64,000 nucleotides of DNA from JACRAV01 sp964571235 (GCA_964571235.1 CAZNAI010000001.1:62001-126000); one strand, 5' to 3'. Counted from the first letter of the stretch, positions 1 through 9,336 are shown. Numbers and translations: made by a program. Notes: generated from the sequence alone by a model not told the origin.

Positions 1-2
1 CG

Positions 3-752
3 TGCTTTGCTTGCGAGCAAACCGTCTACATCTCGAGTATCGAAGGTTCAAGAGGCAACGATACAATTCTAGCCCGCACTCCGCTGCGGTTCTACTTCAG
101 TTTGTCGACACTGCCGGACTCAGCTCTTCAATGGATACTGATGGGATACAAGATGTACTCACCAGACGGTGCATCATGGCAGTCTACTACATACGATTCA
201 CTCGCGCTTGGCTGGAAATCGAGTTTCAAGAACTTCTTCTTCTCCAACGAACCCCTTGGAACCAGTGCAGTTGACACATTTGGAATAGCCGCTATCAATA
301 TTAGTTCCAGCTTACCTGGTTTTCCCTCATCATATCAGGCGGCATATTCTGTGTTATCAACTTCTTTCGCTGGCTCGGAAGCTGGAAAGACGATTTGTAT
401 TGATACTTCTCGCTTCATTGCCAATCGACCTATCCAACCACCGGCACTTTACCCAATCTACTTCGCGGACAAACAGATGACCATAGTGTATCCACGCTGG
501 ATCGGCCCGCGCTGTTTCACTATTTGGGACTGTGGCAATAAGACGTCGGGAAATATCGATTGTGACCCGACAGATCGAGTCGACATTGCCGACCTAACCA
601 ATCTGATCGATCACCTGTATCTCTCCGGGGCGCCACTCTGTTGCCCGATTGAAGCGAATGTCGATGGTGATCAGGGAGTCGATTTGGGTGATGTCTCAAG
701 ACTTATCGACCATCTATACATCTCATTTCAGGCACTTGCCCCCTTGCCATAG
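3..752 (+). CDS. Secreted protein with C-terminal dockerin-like domain, 5' end outside window
   Basis: The reading frame is open from the first complete codon, so the true start lies upstream; a TTG at 102 is only an internal codon. 249 residues are visible. The first ~175 form a beta-rich domain (starting near NDTILARTPLRF, ending WIGPRCFTIWDC) that resembles the N-terminal domain of the 1739-residue protein at 41990. The last ~70 residues are two F-hand calcium-type repeats (NIDCDPTDRVDIADL and ANVDGDQGVDLGDV, each followed by LIDHLY) separated by a CC pair, as in dockerin-like tails elsewhere in the window. It is presumably exported and attached or assembled through this tail. Function unknown. 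It converges on hemW with a shared terminator between them. Confidence 0.8.
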   Translation, partial: CFACEQTVYISSIEGSRGNDTILARTPLRFYFSLSTLPDSALQWILMGYKMYSPDGASWQSTTYDSLALGWKSSFKNFFFSNEPLGTSAVDTFGIAAINISSSLPGFPSSYQAAYSVLSTSFAGSEAGKTICIDTSRFIANRPIQPPALYPIYFADKQMTIVYPRWIGPRCFTIWDCGNKTSGNIDCDPTDRVDIADLTNLIDHLYLSGAPLCCPIEANVDGDQGVDLGDVSRLIDHLYISFQALAPLP

Positions 753-768
753 TACGCATGCAAAATAC

Positions 769-801
769 AAAGTCGGCCGGACAATAAGTCCGGCCGACTT
801 T
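769..801. terminator. Bidirectional hairpin terminator
   Basis: A 13-bp perfect stem AAAGTCGGCCGGA / TCCGGCCGACTTT with a 7-nt loop lies between the convergent genes ending at 752 (+) and 823 (-). A/T bases at the stem ends give short U runs in both directions. Confidence 0.8.
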
Positions 802-822
802 GCGGAGTGACTTTGATTGGCC

Positions 823-1962
823 TTACTTCACCAGCCGCCGAATGATTTCATCGGCGACGCAGATTCCGTCGTCGGATAAGCGAATCGCCCCGCTCTCGTC
901 GATCACATGCCCCGATTTGACAAACATCTCGTATTGCCCCAGATTGATCCCGTCTTCCACTACCTGTCCAAACCGCATTGCGAATTGGTGACGGTCTATC
1001 CCGCGCGTTGTCCTTAGTCCCAGCATGATCGCCTCCATCATCCGCTCTTTTGAGCCAGAGAGATCGTCAACTATCGGCCGCTTGCCCAACGACAATTGTT
1101 TGCAGTAGTCATGGACATTGTCGACATTGGCAAACCGCTGACCGCGCATGAACGAATGCGCCGACGGTCCCAGTCCCAGATAATCGCTCCCATCCCAGTA
1201 TCGTTGATTGTGCTTGCATTCAAATCCCGGCTTGGCAAACGACGAGACCTCGTACCGGACATATCCGGCGTCGGCCAGTCGCGCACATCCGCCGCGATAC
1301 AACGCCAGCGACAAATCCGGATCGGGCATGACGAGCGACCCAGTCAGTACGCGCTCGGCCAGAGTGGTATCGGGTTCGACTGTCAGTTGGTAGTACGAAA
1401 TGTGCGGCGGGTCGAGTTCGACAATTGCATCCAGATCATCAGAGAGCATTTGAGTAGTCTGTTTGGGGAGTCCAAATATCAGATCGAGTCCGAAATTTTT
1501 GAATCCAAGAGCGTTGGTGAGATAAACAGCCCTTGCCGAATCAGTCGGGTTGTGCTTGCGATTGAGCAGTTGCAAAAGCGGCGTGCTGAATGATTGAACG
1601 CCATAGGTCGGACGATTCACCCCCAGCTCTTTGAACAGCGCCAATTTGTCGGCGGTCACCGAATCGGGATTATTCTCCAGCGAGAACTCGATTCCATTGG
1701 GGACATAAAACAGCCGCTTGAGTTGCGTCAGCCATTCGATGAATAATTCTTGATTGGCGAGGGTCGGCGTGCCGCCCCCGATGAAAATGGTCGAGATTTG
1801 CGAATCAGACTCAGCGTACGCCATCGCCGCCAGTTCGGTTTCGATCTTGAGCGCCTCGAAAAAGCGAACTTCCAGACGGGCGTCGTACAGCTCTTTATAG
1901 AAATCGCAGTACGAGCACTTGTTGCGGCAAAATGGAAAGTGAACGTAGAGTCCGAACGGCAT
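823..1962 (-). CDS. hemW: HemW, radical SAM heme chaperone
   Basis: A 379-residue cytosolic radical SAM protein of the coproporphyrinogen III oxidase-like family. HemW binds heme and is thought to deliver it to respiratory enzymes; it is not the HemN oxidase itself. The cluster motif CRNKCSYC (CxxxCxxC) lies at residues 12-19, preceded by LYVHFPF; IFIGGGTPT (SAM-binding glycine motif) and YGVQSF follow. The open frame runs upstream to 2031, but I start at ATG 1962 because the conserved N-terminus begins there and this ATG overlaps the lepB stop as TGATG, typical of translational coupling. Transcribed after lepB. Confidence 0.93.
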   Translation of the reverse strand: MPFGLYVHFPFCRNKCSYCDFYKELYDARLEVRFFEALKIETELAAMAYAESDSQISTIFIGGGTPTLANQELFIEWLTQLKRLFYVPNGIEFSLENNPDSVTADKLALFKELGVNRPTYGVQSFSTPLLQLLNRKHNPTDSARAVYLTNALGFKNFGLDLIFGLPKQTTQMLSDDLDAIVELDPPHISYYQLTVEPDTTLAERVLTGSLVMPDPDLSLALYRGGCARLADAGYVRYEVSSFAKPGFECKHNQRYWDGSDYLGLGPSAHSFMRGQRFANVDNVHDYCKQLSLGKRPIVDDLSGSKERMMEAIMLGLRTTRGIDRHQFAMRFGQVVEDGINLGQYEMFVKSGHVIDESGAIRLSDDGICVADEIIRRLVK

Positions 1963-2711
1963 CAGAGCGGTCTCATGATGCGATCCAAACGGGCGTGCGT
2001 AGGCAGATTCACGAGAAAATGCCCGACCCACTGGATCGCATTATGCACGTACGGGAAAGACCAGCCCGGCGGATCGGCATCCGGCTCCCACGACCAATAC
2101 ACAAAGACCGCTTTGCCGCGGATATTCTGTATCGGCACCGAGCCCCAGAAGCGGGAATCCTGCGAATCGTCACGGTTGTCACCCATCACAAAGTACTGCC
2201 CCTGCGGCACGACATACGGTCCAAAGTTATCGCGGAAAGAAAGATCTCCCGGCAATATTTTGGCGTCGCTGTTTTTCGCGCCAGTCGGCACCATTGCCAC
2301 CATGCTGTCGACATACACCACTTTATCGGCGATCTGGACAGTCTGGCCCGGCAAAGCGACGATCCGCTTTATATAGTCCTTTTCAGGATTATTCGGGTAC
2401 TTAAACACAATGATGTCCCCGGCCTGCGGCGTTTTCCCGCCGTACTGATACGCCAGCTTGTTCACGAAGATATAATCTCCGGTAAGCAGGGTATCATCCA
2501 TCGACGCCGAGTTGACCCGGTAGGCCGAGACAACAAAGAGTCGAAGTAAGACGGCCGCGACCACCGCAAGAATGGCGGTTTCCAGGTATTCGCGCCAGAG
2601 CGGTTTGCGATGACGGCGATTGAGGAACTCGCGCGCTTGTCGTTGACTTTCGACATGCTTGTGTTCTGAGATGAGGAAGTCTTGATCCATACGTACTTGG
2701 TTTATCGGCAT
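1962..2711 (-). CDS. lepB: Signal peptidase I
   Basis: Type I leader peptidase (S26 family), 249 residues, anchored in the inner membrane with its active site in the periplasm, where it cuts signal peptides of Sec substrates. One membrane segment at ~42-62 (TAILAVVAAVLLRLFVV) is followed by the catalytic serine in NSASMDDTL and the catalytic lysine in DYIKRIVALPGQ. The family box GDNRDDSQDSRFWG is intact. The ~40-residue charged N-terminus is long but seen in other phyla. A second ATG at 2690 is possible; neither has a clear ribosome site. First gene of a lepB-hemW pair. The many secreted proteins around it are plausible substrates. Confidence 0.95.
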   Translation of the reverse strand: MPINQVRMDQDFLISEHKHVESQRQAREFLNRRHRKPLWREYLETAILAVVAAVLLRLFVVSAYRVNSASMDDTLLTGDYIFVNKLAYQYGGKTPQAGDIIVFKYPNNPEKDYIKRIVALPGQTVQIADKVVYVDSMVAMVPTGAKNSDAKILPGDLSFRDNFGPYVVPQGQYFVMGDNRDDSQDSRFWGSVPIQNIRGKAVFVYWSWEPDADPPGWSFPYVHNAIQWVGHFLVNLPTHARLDRIMRPL

Positions 2712-2797
2712 ATCCCGGAGCTACTTTAGACCGGGGGTTGACCCCCCAATATACCCCAATTCCCCCCATGGACAAGGCCGGTCGTCGTTTCGCTTGC

Positions 2798-2904
2798 GGC
2801 AGACGCCCTCGTCTGCCCGTGGCGTCGGGCGTCCTCACCCGACGCAGTGCGTGGTGTACGTCCCCGTGCACCACGTCTTCGTGGCGGCCGAGGACGACCG
2901 CCAC
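2798..2904. repeat. Four tandem GC-rich stem-loops
   Basis: Four hairpins follow one another with unrelated stems: GGCAGACG/CGTCTGCC (2798-2817), GCGTCGGG/CCCGACGC (2822-2845), CGTGGTGTACG/CGTGCACCACG (2850-2875, one wobble) and GTGGCGG/CCGCCAC (2881-2904). Loops or inner loops are CCCT, TCCT, TCCC and AGGA, so three share a pyrimidine TCCY core and the fourth is its complement. Located between the papain-like gene terminator and lepB. No coding potential accepted here. Confidence 0.7.
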
Positions 2905-2916
2905 GCATGGGATTAC

Positions 2917-2950
2917 AAAAAAAGGCGTCAGGTGTTTCCACCTGACGCCT
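2917..2950 (-). terminator. Intrinsic terminator of the papain-like protease gene
   Basis: Read on the minus strand, a perfect 12-bp stem AGGCGTCAGGTG / CACCTGACGCCT with a 4-nt loop is followed by seven T residues. It lies 27 nt after the stop codon at 2977. Confidence 0.9.
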
Positions 2951-2976
2951 CAATTCAATCTAATTTACCCGCTACT

Positions 2977-4779
2977 TCACGAACCGCAACTCAAGCGTGG
3001 GCCGTTCAGATACAGATAGCTGATCAGTGCGGTAATGTCGCCGATATCTATTCCCGCCGAACCGTCGACATTTGCCTTCGACATACTTCCGGGCGGCGCT
3101 CCCGACAAATACAGATACCCGATCATCTCCGCCAGATCGGCGATGTCCGGTCCGGCATTGTCGTTATTGAAATCACCCGCGAGACACATCGAAATCTGGC
3201 CGGCAACCGTTCCCGGTGTGTAGGTGTGCTCGCCGGAGTTGATGGTCGGGTATTGGTATCCGTACGCCTGCACATTGATCGGCAGAACAGCGCCGTCGGG
3301 GACATTCATCCCAACCTTGAAATAAAGCGACAGCACCGGTCCATTGCCGCACGTGAGTTCATGCGCGGCGGTGTTTGAAAAATCGATCATGTATGCGCGG
3401 CGCTTGTTGTTGGTGTCGTCGCTGGTTTGTGACAACGCGGCGCCGGCCGAGCGGGTGCCGGCAGTTGAAACAGAAACGATCGTTGGCGGATACTGGCCAG
3501 CCCAGGTAAACGGAATGATCATCGAGGTGATCGGCAGGCAATTGCGCGCCGAAATATCAACTCGAACCTCTTTACCGGCGTTGGCGACAATGTTGTCAAC
3601 CGCCAGTGTGTCGGCATACAGTTCGATGAAGTCTGTCTTGGTGCTGGTGTAGGTCTTGGTGGGAGTCTGAACAGTCAGCGTGACATTGTAACAACCGGGG
3701 GCATATGAATGAACCGGATTCTGATCGGTAGAAGTAGCGCCGTCGCCGAATTGCCAATTCCAACTGGTAACTTGGCGGGTGGTATTACCCGAAAAAGCAA
3801 TCGTGTCTGGCCCGGGGCCAAATTTGGTATCAGCGGATATTCCGATCCCGCCGTATTCGATGAAGGCCGCACCGAAACCAATATTGCACATGTTATACCC
3901 GATGCGCATGTACCCGCCCTCACCCCATCCACTTCCCCACGAATTACGCATGAACCAGATACCGCCGCCCTGGGTGTCATCCCAGCCGACCAGCACGACT
4001 GCGTGGTTGATCGGTGCATCGGTGTCCTGATTGAAAATGCCGCCGCCGTATCCTTGGAACGCGGAAGTCGCGGTCACGCAGACTGAAATAGGACCGTGAT
4101 CCAAAATTGCCTGTTTGAGCGCGGTCACTGAGGGAGTCGCCCACTGTGGGCCAACAAACGCCCAGTTATCAATCTTGTACGGGTGCGCATACGGACAATG
4201 GCAGGATCCGTTTGATTGTGAATACGGGAACGCAGTTTCCATCACCGCGCCGGATCCTCCGCACGGATCGCCGGTGTTCATCAGATAATCGAACGCGAGC
4301 CATCCGCCGGCACAGCTCCAGCCGGAGAGATTGCAACTGACCAGCCATTGCTCCGAGAGATTGACATCCTCGCGCTCAAACAATTTGATCGCGCATTCCA
4401 TTGCACCGATCGACGAAAAGGCCCAGCAACTGCCGCATCCACCCTGATTGCGTATCGGGGGCATGGCGACGGTGTCGCGCCAGTCGAACTTGGCCGGCAA
4501 CGACGCGGCGTTAAGTGACGCACTACCGATTCGTTCGCGCGGCGGAGCGTAGCCGTCCGGTACCTTCGTACCGCAGATTTGATCGAGCGGGTACTGGGTC
4601 GCCTCGTTTTCGGTTACCTGAAATGTCCAGCCGTTGTCGACAGCCTGTTTGTTCAGGTCGGCGATTTCAACACTAGACAATTGGGCTTTGGCCGAATGAG
4701 GAGTGAAAACGAAAATGGCAACGAGTGCCGGGATTGTGAGGTGGGCTAACTGACTGAACAGGTTGCGTGTGCCGCGCAT
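2977..4779 (-). CDS. Secreted papain-like (C1) cysteine protease with PKD, cohesin-like and dockerin-like domains
   Basis: 600 residues. I start at ATG 4779, not the longer frame to 4941, because GAGGAAAG precedes it and a signal peptide follows (PALVAIFVFTPHSAKA). The C1 peptidase domain has the oxyanion/catalytic set Q..GGCGSCWAF (Cys ~118), NHAVVLVGWDD (His) and RNSWGSGWGEGGY (Asn). A PKD domain follows (WNWQFGDG...PVHSY), then a beta domain reminiscent of cohesin (DNIVANAGKEVRVDI to about TPGTVAGQISM), then a paired F-hand dockerin-like tail (GDFNNDNAGPDIADL, ANVDGSAGIDIGDI). The single ORF thus pairs a cohesin-like module with a dockerin-like one. Likely degrades protein outside the cell. 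Cohesin assignment is tentative; protease call is firm. Confidence 0.92.
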   Translation of the reverse strand: MRGTRNLFSQLAHLTIPALVAIFVFTPHSAKAQLSSVEIADLNKQAVDNGWTFQVTENEATQYPLDQICGTKVPDGYAPPRERIGSASLNAASLPAKFDWRDTVAMPPIRNQGGCGSCWAFSSIGAMECAIKLFEREDVNLSEQWLVSCNLSGWSCAGGWLAFDYLMNTGDPCGGSGAVMETAFPYSQSNGSCHCPYAHPYKIDNWAFVGPQWATPSVTALKQAILDHGPISVCVTATSAFQGYGGGIFNQDTDAPINHAVVLVGWDDTQGGGIWFMRNSWGSGWGEGGYMRIGYNMCNIGFGAAFIEYGGIGISADTKFGPGPDTIAFSGNTTRQVTSWNWQFGDGATSTDQNPVHSYAPGCYNVTLTVQTPTKTYTSTKTDFIELYADTLAVDNIVANAGKEVRVDISARNCLPITSMIIPFTWAGQYPPTIVSVSTAGTRSAGAALSQTSDDTNNKRRAYMIDFSNTAAHELTCGNGPVLSLYFKVGMNVPDGAVLPINVQAYGYQYPTINSGEHTYTPGTVAGQISMCLAGDFNNDNAGPDIADLAEMIGYLYLSGAPPGSMSKANVDGSAGIDIGDITALISYLYLNGPRLSCGS

Positions 4780-4832
4780 GTACTTTCCTCGATTCACGGG
4801 TTGTCGTTTGACGCGCAGTAGTTTACCAGTCC

Positions 4833-4861
4833 AAGATAGCAACTTTTTGTGACTTTGCCAA
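4833..4861 (-). promoter_or_regulatory. Candidate sigma-70 promoter for the papain-like gene
   Basis: On the minus strand TTGGCA (4861-4856), a 17-nt spacer and TATCTT (4838-4833) lie about 54 nt before the chosen start at 4779. Inferred from sequence only. Confidence 0.5.
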
Positions 4862-4949
4862 AGGAAAATGGACCATAGTGGCATAAAGAGTGGGCGGATA
4901 GAGAAAAAAGCGGGGGGCGCGTTACACGGAAACGTCGGCAAATACGTCC

Positions 4950-4977
4950 TTGACAGCGGAGGGATCGCAGGTACATT
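4950..4977 (+). promoter_or_regulatory. Candidate promoter for the 5018-9327 operon
   Basis: TTGACA (4950-4955), a 16-nt spacer and TACATT (4972-4977) precede the ATG at 5018 by about 40 nt. The -35 is perfect, the -10 only partial; an overlapping TTAATA is an alternative. Confidence 0.45.
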
Positions 4978-5017
4978 AATAAGATAACATTGTCGCCGTT
5001 ACCAGTCGGGGTGGGTT

Positions 5018-6943
5018 ATGGGTTGTCGAAATCTTCTGATAGTGCTCGGTCTCGGGCTATTGCCAATAATCTCTACACACGCCAAGCCGCAGGCTGATAT
5101 ACATTGCGCGGCCGATATCGCGGGATGTTGTTGCCGGGGTGATCGCGGGAATGTCGACTGCGATTTCAACGACGTCGTCGACATTGTCGATCTGACTTTG
5201 CTGATCGATCATATGTACATCACCCTTGAGCCGTTGCCGTCGTTTGACGAGGCCAATATCGACGGTCAGGATCAGATCGACATCGCCGATCTGACTGGGC
5301 TGATCGATTACTTATTTGTGAGTTTGACCCCTCCCCCGCCTTGTCCGGGCGGACAAGTGAATCATCCTCCAGTAACAATTCTGCTCGGGATAGATAGTAG
5401 TCTACAGCCGTACGTAAACGCGGAGACCCCCACTCCGACAAATCCGGGGGTGCATTACTCCTGGATCGGGCACGATAAACTCGATCACCCGTACGAGCCA
5501 GAGCCATTATCGTTTGAATGGCGGGTATACGGACCATATGATCAGACGACTATCAACCAAATTAACACCCAGTTTGTGAAAATTGTCTTTGTTACAACAA
5601 GCCGGGAAATGATCTATCGAGGACAAGGGCGTTTTCTGCCGTACTGCGATACCACCTGGATACCGACCCCGCCATATTTGATGATCACCTGTGACACGAT
5701 GTGGGTGGACACGGTCCATTTAGCAAATCGATTCGGCGTATTGGACACGATTTTCGATGTCGAGTCACCCGCATTTATAAACAATCCGAGTTACGATAAA
5801 ATGGCGTTGCGGTCGGGTGCTTTCGGAGACTCGGTCACCGCTGATACGTCAACCTTCTTGCGTGATTTTTTCGCCAAATCACCGAGCGACACAACGCAAT
5901 TGGGGTCTTTCATTTTCTGGGTGCGGGCAATCGACCACGACTCACCACCCAAAGCCGACCCGGCGCCGGCATTCAAACATTTTCAGGCAGTCGACGGCAA
6001 GCATGAGCTCGATATTTTGATCGCCGACGCAGGCATATCTTACGAAATCAATCCGCGAAATCTGACCAAGGCGCGGCAATATTGGTCGAACGCTCTCCCT
6101 CGTTGGCGGCCCGGCACGACGCAAAATTACCACATAATCACGCAATCCAGTGGCAATGTCTTACCCCTAACCCTTTTGCTTAAGCACAAAGTTGTAATTG
6201 TGGTATCCGATGACGTCATTAAAGGGGTACTTAACACACCTGACCTCAGGAAACGGTGTATCGTCGCTTCAAATGCCGGCTCGAACTTCTGGATTATGGG
6301 GAGAACTTCCATCGCAGGAGACGAGGCAAGACCGCCGAGTATAGTTACGGGATCGCAAATATCAGGAATCGCCCCGTGGTTAGGAATTAATCAATACGTC
6401 TACACTGGCTGGAGCTGGTACTATATAATCATGAATCCAAGTGTGCGCATTGAAGACTTTATCGGGGCCGATCCTATTAATCCGGCCGCATGGCCTGCGC
6501 TGACTGTTGATTCTGCGCTCTTGCATCAGCGATACGGCTGGGGCGGGGATTACTTCCCACCGTGGATTCCTTCGCTTGCGGCATTACCTGAAGTGACTTA
6601 CTTCACGCCGACTGACAGCGCGGAGATTTTGTACAACTACAATTCGCTCTACACCGATCATCACCCGCTTGTCCCGGACAATTATTTCTTCAACGGCAAA
6701 CCGGTGGTGTATAGAATCGATCGGGGCGGATACCGACTCTTCGTGTCGGCCTTCACACCCTACTCGCTCGGCGGCGATTCCATCGGCGGCGCGGCCCAGA
6801 CGTTCGTCGACAGCACTTTAAATTGGTTGTATCAACCGTTTGAATCAAACCAAAGCATAGATTCCAATCCGAATAGATTGACTATCGAGGAGATTATCCC
6901 CGGCATTGTAAAACCTACTTCAGCCGCGGAGGTAAAGCAATGA
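5018..6943 (+). CDS. Secreted protein of unknown function with N-terminal dockerin-like domain
   Basis: 641 residues. A signal peptide (MGCRNLLIVLGLGLLPIISTHA) is followed directly by a complete paired F-hand dockerin-like domain (about residues 35-110: CCCRGDRGNVDCD, VDIVDLTLLIDHMY, EANIDGQDQIDIADL). This placement is odd, because all other copies in the window are C-terminal. The remaining ~530 residues are rich in aromatic and acidic residues, with no motif I recognise; fragments such as LLLKHKVVIVVSDDVIKG and FIFWVRAIDHDSPP suggest mixed alpha/beta and Ig-like parts. The ATG follows GGGGTGGGTT, an acceptable ribosome site. It overlaps the next gene by ATGA, so the two are coupled and probably act together. 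Confidence 0.82.
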   Translation: MGCRNLLIVLGLGLLPIISTHAKPQADIHCAADIAGCCCRGDRGNVDCDFNDVVDIVDLTLLIDHMYITLEPLPSFDEANIDGQDQIDIADLTGLIDYLFVSLTPPPPCPGGQVNHPPVTILLGIDSSLQPYVNAETPTPTNPGVHYSWIGHDKLDHPYEPEPLSFEWRVYGPYDQTTINQINTQFVKIVFVTTSREMIYRGQGRFLPYCDTTWIPTPPYLMITCDTMWVDTVHLANRFGVLDTIFDVESPAFINNPSYDKMALRSGAFGDSVTADTSTFLRDFFAKSPSDTTQLGSFIFWVRAIDHDSPPKADPAPAFKHFQAVDGKHELDILIADAGISYEINPRNLTKARQYWSNALPRWRPGTTQNYHIITQSSGNVLPLTLLLKHKVVIVVSDDVIKGVLNTPDLRKRCIVASNAGSNFWIMGRTSIAGDEARPPSIVTGSQISGIAPWLGINQYVYTGWSWYYIIMNPSVRIEDFIGADPINPAAWPALTVDSALLHQRYGWGGDYFPPWIPSLAALPEVTYFTPTDSAEILYNYNSLYTDHHPLVPDNYFFNGKPVVYRIDRGGYRLFVSAFTPYSLGGDSIGGAAQTFVDSTLNWLYQPFESNQSIDSNPNRLTIEEIIPGIVKPTSAAEVKQ

Positions 6944-9327
6944 AAACGACTATTAGTGTACTTGCGATTATGCTGGTGCTGTCCGTTCCGGCAAGCGGCC
7001 GGGAAATGCTACCGACAAACCGTGAACTGACTTCAGCCGCCAGCCCGGCAGTCGCGCCCGGCCACCAATCGGCGGTTCACAACGCCGGCAACATGGCGAT
7101 GACCATCACCAACCGGGGATGTTTCGGAACCGGATATTCCGCAACCGCAATCGACTGTTTCACCGGCCAGCCACTGATATCGTGTGAGTACCCAAAAGAG
7201 ACTGGCACTATGTACTTGTTTGCAGGGATGATTTGGGTAGGCGGAATTGTCGGCACTGACACGCTCGTGTCAGTCGGTGGCGATGGTTGGATGCCCGGTA
7301 GCGAACTTAATCCGGATATTTTCCCACTCGGAAATATCCTGTATCGCTCCCGGCTGTCGACCGGTCCTGCCAAGATCGACGCACGGTCGGATCAGGACTT
7401 TGTCGCAACCGTCTGGGATACCTGCAAAACAGGATGCCCCGGACTGGCCAACGACGCGATGGACGGCCGCCCGCATCGCCCTCTCGGAATCAGAATCGAT
7501 CAGGAGAGTTATGTTTGGCGCGATCAGTATGGTGAAAATGCGGTCATATTCAATCTGAAGATCACCAACATTTCAAACCACGATATTTCCGAAGGGTATG
7601 TCGGTATCTATGTGGATGCCGATGTTGAGTCGATTCCTAACTGGGCCGGGTATATGGACGATGTCACCGGGTTTGCATCAAATGTGACATTGCCCGGAGC
7701 TGTTTGTCCCTTTGAACTCACCATTCCGACAGCGTGGATTGCAGACAATGACGGCGACCTATTGACTTCATACCCGGCATTTCCAGTTCCCCATGTAACG
7801 GCGACAGCTCTCTTGAATATCTTGCCGGATGCCGCCATAGTCTCTTACAACTGGTGGATGAGCAACGGAGCCGGGCTACTCGACTTCGGGCCAATGCGAA
7901 GGTCCAACATGCGCGATCTGGGAACGGGGGGGCTCGGCACACCGGCCGGTGACCGGAACAAGTACTGGATCATGGGCAACGGTGATATCGACTACAATCA
8001 GGTGTACACGGCATCTATCTCGCCAACCGACTCTGTCTGGCTACCAATACCCGTTGAACCTCTTGCTCCTGACATCGTCGACGGATACGACACCCGCTAT
8101 CTTCTCTCCGCCGGGCCATTTGATCTTGCCCCCGGCCAATCAGTTCCTCTGGTGTTTGCCTATGTCGGTGGGAGAAATCTTCACACCGACCCCAACAACT
8201 TGGTCAACTTGCCGCAGAACCCGCAAGCCTACGAGGCAAATCTGAATTTCGACGATCTCAAACGAAACATCGTGTACGCCTCCTGGGTCTACGACAATCC
8301 GGGTGTCGACTCAGACTCCGACGGCTACTTTGGCGATTACACGGTGTGCGGGCTAGACACCACCTGGGTGCGCGGCGACGGCGTCCCCGATTTCCGGGCT
8401 TCCGCGCCACCTACTCAACCGTCGCTCCGTGTCACACCTGAGAGCGGGTCGGCGATTCTGCGCTGGAACGGCGCGCAAAGCGAGGCGAGTCGGGATTTTC
8501 TGACCGGTATCCCGGACTTTGAAGGATACAATGTTTACCTGAGAAAACTCGGCGGCGCTTCTGATTGGAATATGGTCGCGAGTTACGATGTCGAAGATTA
8601 TTTTAAGGCGATCTATGATGCGCCTTACAATCGATGGACTGTCGATCCGGTGGCCTTCAGCGGCGACAAACTCAAGTGTCTGTATGCACCCTTGGGATGC
8701 TCCGATTCGATCTGGTCTGCCAATCACTACACTCGCACCAGTCCTTTTGTACGACCGTGGTTTCCCGATTCCATCCTGTACTTTGTACCTGCCGGTTGCA
8801 ACGCCCACCTCTTCGGACATGAAACACCGATATTGAAATCGTATCCAAACGCACCGAGACCACAGTGGAGCCGGGTCTCTGATGTTCCTATCGATTCGCT
8901 ACCGTTCTATGTGACTGATGACGGGTATTTCAAGTACTACGAATACGAACTCACTTTAACCAATCTCACCCCAGCAGACTCTTATCTGGTATCGGTTACC
9001 GCTCTCGACTTTGGAAGAGCGTCGCTGACTGAATACACACCGCTGGAAACGCTGATTGATGACGGCCAGATAGTTGTCGTGCCACTTGCCCGGTCAAGTT
9101 GCTGTAGTGGCTCAAGTGGAAATGTCGACTGCAGTCCGAACGGGTCAATCGATATCGCCGACCTGACCGCCATGATCGATTACTTGTATGTTAGTTTGAA
9201 TCCGCTCTGCTGTGTGGGCGAGGCCAACACCGACGGTGACCCGGCGGGTGTGATCGATATTGCTGATTTGACACGACTGATCGACTTCTTGTATGTCAGC
9301 TTCACGGCCCCAGCCGGGTGCGAGTAG
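6940..9327 (+). CDS. Large secreted protein with C-terminal dockerin-like domain, function unknown
   Basis: 795 residues starting with a clear signal peptide (MKTTISVLAIMLVLSVPASG). The N-terminal ~450 residues include AGMIWVGGIVGTDTLVSVGGDGW, a style seen in uncharacterised surface proteins of the FCB group; I know no function for it. A calcium-binding-looking DSDSDGYFGDY precedes a fibronectin type III-like region (about 490-710; ITNISN and FEGYNVYLRK style strands). The last ~75 residues are the paired F-hand tail (NVDCSPNGSIDIADL, ANTDGDPAGVIDIADL) with CC pairs and a final Cys. The start overlaps the previous stop (ATGA), and a strong hairpin follows the stop, so the operon is two genes. 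Confidence 0.82.
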   Translation: MKTTISVLAIMLVLSVPASGREMLPTNRELTSAASPAVAPGHQSAVHNAGNMAMTITNRGCFGTGYSATAIDCFTGQPLISCEYPKETGTMYLFAGMIWVGGIVGTDTLVSVGGDGWMPGSELNPDIFPLGNILYRSRLSTGPAKIDARSDQDFVATVWDTCKTGCPGLANDAMDGRPHRPLGIRIDQESYVWRDQYGENAVIFNLKITNISNHDISEGYVGIYVDADVESIPNWAGYMDDVTGFASNVTLPGAVCPFELTIPTAWIADNDGDLLTSYPAFPVPHVTATALLNILPDAAIVSYNWWMSNGAGLLDFGPMRRSNMRDLGTGGLGTPAGDRNKYWIMGNGDIDYNQVYTASISPTDSVWLPIPVEPLAPDIVDGYDTRYLLSAGPFDLAPGQSVPLVFAYVGGRNLHTDPNNLVNLPQNPQAYEANLNFDDLKRNIVYASWVYDNPGVDSDSDGYFGDYTVCGLDTTWVRGDGVPDFRASAPPTQPSLRVTPESGSAILRWNGAQSEASRDFLTGIPDFEGYNVYLRKLGGASDWNMVASYDVEDYFKAIYDAPYNRWTVDPVAFSGDKLKCLYAPLGCSDSIWSANHYTRTSPFVRPWFPDSILYFVPAGCNAHLFGHETPILKSYPNAPRPQWSRVSDVPIDSLPFYVTDDGYFKYYEYELTLTNLTPADSYLVSVTALDFGRASLTEYTPLETLIDDGQIVVVPLARSSCCSGSSGNVDCSPNGSIDIADLTAMIDYLYVSLNPLCCVGEANTDGDPAGVIDIADLTRLIDFLYVSFTAPAGCE

Positions 9328-9336
9328 CTTTTTCGT

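Noticed and set aside
102..104. TTG as start of the first gene
   Set aside because: The frame is open to the window edge and the upstream residues (NDTILARTPLRF) match the related domain in the 41990 protein, so the gene is cut, not started, here.
1963..2031. Longer hemW start
   Set aside because: The added residues overlap lepB and are not conserved; the TGATG junction at 1962 is the usual coupled start.
2494..2953. Two minus-strand open frames over the lepB upstream region
   Set aside because: They translate the GC-rich hairpin cluster and part of lepB; Arg/Pro-rich products follow from the repeats, not from a gene.
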